DNA from: Rhizobium leguminosarum
GTDB lineage: Bacteria > Pseudomonadota > Alphaproteobacteria > Rhizobiales > Rhizobiaceae
Length of the DNA: 64,000 nt
NCBI RefSeq assembly: GCF_001652265.1
Contig: NZ_LWBS01000294.1
Span: 5,200-69,199 of the forward strand
Direction of reading: 5' to 3'
Position numbers and translations under genes: made by a program. The notes beneath the pieces are model-generated. The model searched no databases. It had not been told where the DNA came from and was given only the letters and a program-made list of their open reading frames with translations. Positions 59,677 through 64,000 of this stretch are shown in pieces. The first letter of the stretch is position 1. Every line of letters starts with the position of its first letter.

Positions 59677-60455
59677 ACGATGTGCTGCTTTCCGTCGAGA
59701 ACCTGTCGAAAGGTTTTTCTTCTGCGGGACGCCGGATTGCTGCCCTCGATAATGTGTCGCTCACCATCGCGGCCGGGGAAACGCTCGGTCTTGTTGGCGC
59801 CTCCGGCAGTGGAAAATCGACGCTATCGCGCATCCTGCTGCGGCTTCTCTCGGCCGATGCCGGTTCGATCCGCTTCGAAGGGGCAGACTGGCTTGCGCTG
59901 AATGGCGCGCATCTGCGCCGCAACCGCGCACGCATGCAGATGGTGTTCCAGGACCCGCTCGCCGCCTTCAATCCGCTGGCGACCGTCAGTGCGGTGCTCG
60001 ACGATCCGCTGCGCATCCACGGCGTCGCGGCGAAGGACCGGCGCCCTGGCGAGATCGCAACGCTGCTGGAGCGTGTCGGCCTCACCGCCGATCACGCCGC
60101 CCGGCCGGTGCGTTCGCTCTCCGGCGGTCAGCGCCAGCGCGTGGCGATCGCGCGGGCGATTGCGACGCGGCCCTCGCTGCTCGTGCTCGACGAAGCCGTT
60201 TCCGCCCTCGACGTCACCGTGCGCGGCAGAATTCTGGAGCTTCTGGTCGACCTGCAGAAAGAACAGGGCATTGCCTGTCTGTTCATTTCGCACGATCTTG
60301 CCGTGGTCCGGGCCGTCTCCCACCGCATCGCCGTTATGGATGGCGGACGGATCGTCGAGACCGGCCCGGCGGCGGCGGTCGTTGCCGCGCCGCAATCGGA
60401 GGCCGCTCGCGCGCTCATTGCCGCCGTCCCCCGTCTCGTGACCGATCCTTGCTGA
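59673..60455 (+). CDS. Peptide-type ABC transporter ATP-binding protein (DppF-like)
   Basis: Second ATPase (260 residues). Walker A GASGSGKST, Q-loop VFQDPLAAFNPLATVSAVL, signature LSGGQRQR, Walker B LLVLDEAVSALDVTVRG, H-loop FISHDLAVV. DEAVSALD is usual in DppF-type subunits. ATGA overlap with the preceding ATPase gene; the PLP enzyme starts 11 bases after its stop. Confidence 0.93.
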   Translation: MNDVLLSVENLSKGFSSAGRRIAALDNVSLTIAAGETLGLVGASGSGKSTLSRILLRLLSADAGSIRFEGADWLALNGAHLRRNRARMQMVFQDPLAAFNPLATVSAVLDDPLRIHGVAAKDRRPGEIATLLERVGLTADHAARPVRSLSGGQRQRVAIARAIATRPSLLVLDEAVSALDVTVRGRILELLVDLQKEQGIACLFISHDLAVVRAVSHRIAVMDGGRIVETGPAAAVVAAPQSEAARALIAAVPRLVTDPC

Positions 60456-60466
60456 AGGAAGTATCC

Positions 60467-61561
60467 ATGTCCGATCTTGGTTGGAATCCCCTGCATGGCG
60501 TGCCCTCCTATCCAGCAGAGCGCTACGCCGTCCTCGCCGACAGGATCGGCGGCATATTGCACAGCCGCAACGATATATTGCTGGTGCAGGCAGAAGCGGT
60601 GGTGGCGCTCGAGGCGGCGGCGGTCAGCCTTGCGCGCCCCGGTCTCACGGCACTCAACATCGTCACCAGCCCCTATGGCGGCTGGTTTGGGCAATGGCTG
60701 CGGCGGGGCGGCGCGACAGTAGAGGATGTTGTCGCCGAACCGGGCCTGCCGATCGAGATCGAAGCAGTCGCAAAAGCGCTCGACGCCGGTCCCCACATCG
60801 ATGTGCTCGCGCTGGTTCATGCCGAATCCACGAGCGGCATTCTCAATCCCCTGACCGAGATACTGGCGCTTGCCCGGGCTCGTGGCATCGTCTCCGTCGT
60901 CGATGCGGTCGCCTCGGTCGGTGGCCACCGGCTCGATGTCGACCGTCTCGGCATCGACATCGCCGTGATCGGTCCGCAGAAAGCGCTCGGCGGGCCGGCC
61001 GGTCTGTCCGCACTCTCGGTCAGCGGCCGCGCCTGGGATCTCATTCTCAGAGATGGCGCGCCGCGCGAGTCGATCTTGTCTTTGGCTGATCTGAGGACCT
61101 GGATTGACAGCGGCCGGAGTGGCCTGCCGGGAACACCGGCGCCGCTGGAATTCTTCGCGCTGGAGACAGCGCTCGACCGCATCGAGGCTGAAGGCCTGGA
61201 AAATGTCGTCGCCCGCCATGCGCTGGCGGCATCGGCGACACGAGCGGGGCTTGCCGCACTCGGAGCACCGGCCTGGGTGCCGGCAGCAAAGGCGTCGAAC
61301 CTGGTGACGTCGGTACCGGTGCCGGAGGCGCTGGCGCCTGCCGCGCTGATCGCAGCTGCCGGGAAGCTCGGGGTTGAGCTGACCGAAGGCGTCGGAACCG
61401 CGCCGGTCCGTCTCGTGCGGCTGAACCACACGGGTTCGCGCGCCGCATTCCAGACGGTGCTGTCGAATGTCGTGGCGTATGGCACCGCCCTCAGGCAGGC
61501 AGGCCATCCCTCGGATATATCAGCCGCTTCGGAGGCAATAACCGCTGCCTACAGTCGATGA
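60467..61561 (+). CDS. Class V aminotransferase-like PLP enzyme
   Basis: PLP-dependent fold type I protein (364 residues) of the alanine-glyoxylate aminotransferase group. Blocks: GVPSYPAERYAVLADRIGGILHSR; NIVTSPYGGWFGQWLRRGGA; LVHAESTSGILNPLTEI; VVDAVASVGGHRLDVDRLGID (Asp that pairs with the pyridine N); VIGPQKALGGPAGLSALSVS with the Schiff-base Lys. The group includes transaminases and C-S or C-N lyases. In this operon, behind an importer and near two monooxygenases, it may cleave or transaminate an amino-acid conjugate. GAAGGAAG is the ribosome site for the ATG at 60467. Confidence 0.88.
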   Translation: MSDLGWNPLHGVPSYPAERYAVLADRIGGILHSRNDILLVQAEAVVALEAAAVSLARPGLTALNIVTSPYGGWFGQWLRRGGATVEDVVAEPGLPIEIEAVAKALDAGPHIDVLALVHAESTSGILNPLTEILALARARGIVSVVDAVASVGGHRLDVDRLGIDIAVIGPQKALGGPAGLSALSVSGRAWDLILRDGAPRESILSLADLRTWIDSGRSGLPGTPAPLEFFALETALDRIEAEGLENVVARHALAASATRAGLAALGAPAWVPAAKASNLVTSVPVPEALAPAALIAAAGKLGVELTEGVGTAPVRLVRLNHTGSRAAFQTVLSNVVAYGTALRQAGHPSDISAASEAITAAYSR

Positions 61562-61633
61562 AAGCCGTATTCGGCCCTTGATAATCATGGTTCATCAAGG
61601 CAGGAGAGTAGCAATCGCGGAGACTTGGTGCAG

Positions 61634-62497
61634 ATGACAAGATTGCTGGACGCGCAGGGCCTGGAGATTTCACATGAGGGGCACCGGACCCGCCTGAAAT
61701 GGCACCGGTTGCGCAAGCGGTTTGCCGATCCGTTGTTCTCAGCCGAAGTGATGGCGGAGGGATTTGCAGCAGGCGCCTCGATGGAGCTCGATCTGCGCGT
61801 ACGCGCCGATGGCGGTTTCGTCGTGCTGCACGATGAGGAACTCGAAGGTGAAACGACTGGGCATGGAGCGATCGCCAAGAAGAGAATCGGCGACCTCAGC
61901 GCTATCAGGATGCAGGAGGGCGACCGGCCGCTTGTCCTCAGCGAGGATCTCGCCGCCATGTTACAATCGGCCCACCCGGCCGCACTGCTGCAATTCGACA
62001 TGAAGGACGACTACGAGGTGGTCGGCGCCACGGGCATCGCGCATCTGGCCGCGCATTTCCAGGATATCGCCGCCTCGGTGATCGTCAGCGGCGGCAGTCT
62101 CGATCTCATCGTCGCGGTCAAGGAGAAGCTTCCCCGTCTCTTGCGCGGCATCGATCCGACCGAAAAGCTCTACGATATCAGGAAGGCCAGCGGCTGGAAG
62201 GCTGTCGAGATTGAATTGCGTGCCGACCTTCGCGGCCCGACCGAACCGGACACGATCTATCTCCACTGGCCGCTGATCCTTGATGCCGCCAATGAAGGCC
62301 TCGACATGATCGCGCTCTGCCAGGACGAAGGCAAACGCGTCGATGCCTGGACCTTCACCCTGAAGGATCCGGATACCGGCTTCAGCGAAGAGGAATGGCT
62401 AGGCTTTTCGGCGCTGATGGCCCTGAAGCCGGATCAGATCACCACGGACGAGGCGCTGGCGACCGAACGCGCCTGGGGCCGCCGCATGGCGGATTAA
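61634..62497 (+). CDS. Glycerophosphodiester phosphodiesterase-like protein
   Basis: TIM-barrel GDPD-type protein (287 residues). The first His is seen in KWHRLRKRFADP, followed by FAAGASMELDLRVRADGGFVVLHDEELEG with the metal-binding E-x-D and the general-acid HD. The rest (LLQFDMKDDYEVVGATG, VDAWTFTLKDP) is diverged from GlpQ/UgpQ. No signal peptide, so probably cytosolic. The ATG at 61634 has GGAGA ten bases upstream; GTG 61628 and TTG 61625 are alternatives. Single gene after the PLP enzyme (72-base gap). Likely a phosphodiester hydrolase with unknown substrate. Confidence 0.78.
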   Translation: MTRLLDAQGLEISHEGHRTRLKWHRLRKRFADPLFSAEVMAEGFAAGASMELDLRVRADGGFVVLHDEELEGETTGHGAIAKKRIGDLSAIRMQEGDRPLVLSEDLAAMLQSAHPAALLQFDMKDDYEVVGATGIAHLAAHFQDIAASVIVSGGSLDLIVAVKEKLPRLLRGIDPTEKLYDIRKASGWKAVEIELRADLRGPTEPDTIYLHWPLILDAANEGLDMIALCQDEGKRVDAWTFTLKDPDTGFSEEEWLGFSALMALKPDQITTDEALATERAWGRRMAD

Positions 62498-62509
62498 CCG
62501 GCGGACGTT

Positions 62510-62543
62510 GGAGCATGATGCCGAAAGGTGTGAGAGGCTTTCG
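62510..62543 (+). repeat. Partial copy of the dispersed palindromic repeat
   Basis: GGAGCATGATGCCGAAA, G, GTGTG...GGCTTTCG matches the reverse strand of the complete copy at 44660-44709 over its first 34 bases; the closing arm is lost. Lies 13 bases after the GDPD-like stop. Confidence 0.6.
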
Positions 62544-62626
62544 ATACCCTGTTTCTAGGTTTGTCGCCTGCTTTTTGCAGTTTGCATCATTTTAAACTTC
62601 TGTTGCTATCCATAGCCAGCAGACAA

Positions 62627-63907
62627 ATGTTGGTGTCCGATATGCAAGTTGTTGATGCCGAAGCAAATACTCGACAAGCAAATTCCAGCTTACAGGAAGC
62701 GTGGCATCTTGGATGTACAGGCCGGTCGGTTGAGGCACTTACACTGGCCGGCGAAATTCTTGTTGATGCCAAGGCGCGGGGCGACGACCGGCTCGCCGCG
62801 CAATGCGACACCGATATTGCCTGGTACTGTTTTCAAATCGGCAAGGCCGAACTTGGACTGACGCATGTCCGGCGGGCGATAGACTTTTGGAAATTGACCG
62901 GGGAGCGCAAAGAGGAAGCCGTTGCCCGGGCCTATTTCGGATGGTTGCTCTTGGAACTGGGCTTGCCGGAGGAAGCAATCGAAGAAGCGACCCGCGCGTT
63001 GGATCTGGCCGACAAGGCCGCGGACCCGAAAGCACAAAGCCTGGCCACCAACGTCATAGGAATTATCTTCTGGTGCAACAAACAGCCCGACCGGGCCATC
63101 CTGATGAGCGAGAGGTCTGTCGAACTCGCCAGATTGATTGGCAATAAGACCTATGAATGCTGGTGGCTCATCAATCTCGGCGGCGCTCATTCGGAAGGCG
63201 GATATATCGCGCGGGCGCTAGGCCAGCCGGAGCAAGAACACAAGATGCTGGTCAGAGCGCTGGAACTGACCGAACAGGCGCTCGACATCGCAATCGAGAT
63301 CGGCGACAGCTGGGCCGCTCGCCTCTGTCTCGGCAACCAAGCCGAGTTCTACAGCCACCTGGGCGAGCATGAGAAGGCGCTCCAATGCATGGTCCGCTAT
63401 CGGCTGTTTCAAGAGAACAGCTATGTCAGGGACAGGCAGCAATATCTCTACACTTTGGGCCAGATCTACAACAATTCCGGAAAATTCACGGAAGCCCTGT
63501 CGCCGCTGCTCGAGGCGGTGGAGTTGATCGACGCCGGCGGCAGTTTCGATTCCTATGTGCAGATCTATCTTTATCTGTCGCAGGCCTATGAGGGGCTGGG
63601 GCAGTTCGATCCGGCGCTGGAGGCACATAAGAAATACCACCAAGCCTATTTGCGCAATAGTGCCGAGAGTACGCAGCGACGCGCACGTCTCGCCGAAATC
63701 TACTATGAAACCAAGCGGTTCAAGGAAGTTGCCGAAACGGAGTCGAAGCGCGCAGAAACGCTGGAGGCCTCCTATCGGAAATTGCAGGAGCAAACCGATA
63801 TCCTTGCCAATGCCGTCTATCTGGACGCACTGACCGGGCTCTATAATCGCAAATATCTCGACAGCCGCTTTAACCCGCATCTCTCAGTGCGCCCCGACGG
63901 CGCGTAA
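62627..63907 (+). pseudogene. TPR-repeat protein with a truncated GGDEF (diguanylate cyclase) domain
   Basis: The visible product is 426 residues. Residues about 30-360 are tetratricopeptide-like helix pairs (for example RAYFGWLLLELGLPEEAIEEATRALDLA; NNSGKFTEALSPLLEAVELI; YLYLSQAYEGLGQFDPALEAH). A coiled-coil linker (FKEVAETESKRAETLEASYRKLQEQ) leads into NAVYLDALTGLYNRKYLDSRF, the unmistakable first motif of a GGDEF domain. Instead of the next 130 residues it stops after NPHLSVRPDGA. The GGEEF active site is therefore absent. The sequence after about 63884 no longer looks like this gene and reads open on the other strand, so an insertion or rearrangement is likely. Start uncertain: ATG 62627 or 62642; no good ribosome site at either. 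Confidence 0.72.
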
Positions 63908-64000
63908 CACCAGTGGAGGAAGGTTCCACCCAGATAATTGTCGATAGGTCTGGTAGCTGACGAGCGGCTTGGCAGGGTAACCGGCCGGGCCGAAGCCTCG
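63884..64000 (-). CDS. Unidentified reading frame entering from the window edge (C-terminal part)
   Basis: On the minus strand an open frame runs from the right edge to a TGA at 63884-63886: 38 residues, with segments GFGPAGYPAKPLVSYQTYRQ and LSGWNLPPLVLRAVGAH. It begins exactly where the GGDEF homology on the plus strand ends. It could be the end of a transposase or other inserted gene, but I do not recognise the family and no terminal inverted repeat can be checked within the window. Confidence 0.3.
   Translation of the reverse strand, partial: RGFGPAGYPAKPLVSYQTYRQLSGWNLPPLVLRAVGAH

Noticed and set aside
1..64000. tRNA, rRNA, CRISPR arrays, integrase or complete insertion sequence
   Set aside because: I looked for cloverleaf-like 3' ends, regularly spaced repeats and transposase motifs (DDE, HUH, tyrosine recombinase) and saw none inside the window; only the edge frame at 63884-64000 remains open to question.

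Overview
The window is a GC-rich, densely packed stretch of an alphaproteobacterial genome, most likely a Rhizobium (R. leguminosarum/etli type). This rests on the large number of ABC uptake operons, LacI/LysR-controlled catabolic clusters, a soluble PAS-type chemoreceptor with CheW, an FNR/FixK-type box, and a dispersed palindromic intergenic repeat of the kind common in Rhizobium. The species call is inference from gene content and style. No rRNA, tRNA, CRISPR array, phage or complete insertion sequence is visible.

Layout. 1-4533: an Opp/Dpp-type peptide importer (two permeases, a fused double ATPase broken by a one-base frameshift, a binding protein). 4618-9160: a YghU-type glutathione transferase, a ParDE toxin-antitoxin pair, an NAD-dependent dehydrogenase, a universal stress protein behind an FNR/FixK-type box, and a CbpA-CbpM co-chaperone pair. 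9175-11353: a three-gene phospholipid cassette (CDP-alcohol phosphatidyltransferase with a YnbA-like variant motif, acyltransferase, CdsA-like cytidylyltransferase). 11561-18796: a BMP/nucleoside-type ABC importer operon with an amidase and a cytosine-deaminase-like enzyme built in. 18859-21340: an RraA-like protein, an atypical SDR and a LysR regulator. 21347-26011: MsrA and a polyamine/iron-type ABC importer. 26342-28605: a double-PAS soluble chemoreceptor and CheW.

28757-37947 (minus strand) is a ten-gene unit: LacI regulator, ribose-type ABC importer, phosphotriesterase-like hydrolase, glutamine-amidotransferase-like protein, BtpA/SgcQ-family protein, TenA-like protein, PfkB kinase and inositol-phosphatase-like enzyme. 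I cannot match this combination to a pathway I know, and it is the best candidate here for an undescribed catabolic system. 38198-45770 is a second LacI-controlled sugar unit: a Gfo/Idh/MocA dehydrogenase, a TIM-barrel isomerase and a MalEFGK-type importer, with a strong hairpin between binding-protein and permease genes.

45811-61561 looks like a sulfur or xenobiotic scavenging island. It has two DszA/NtaA-type flavin monooxygenases, two SfnB/DszC-type acyl-CoA-dehydrogenase-like flavoproteins, one ribose-type and one peptide-type ABC importer, and a class V aminotransferase-like PLP enzyme. 61634-64000 holds a glycerophosphodiesterase-like protein and a TPR protein whose GGDEF domain is cut off after its first motif, where a short reverse-strand reading frame enters from the window edge.
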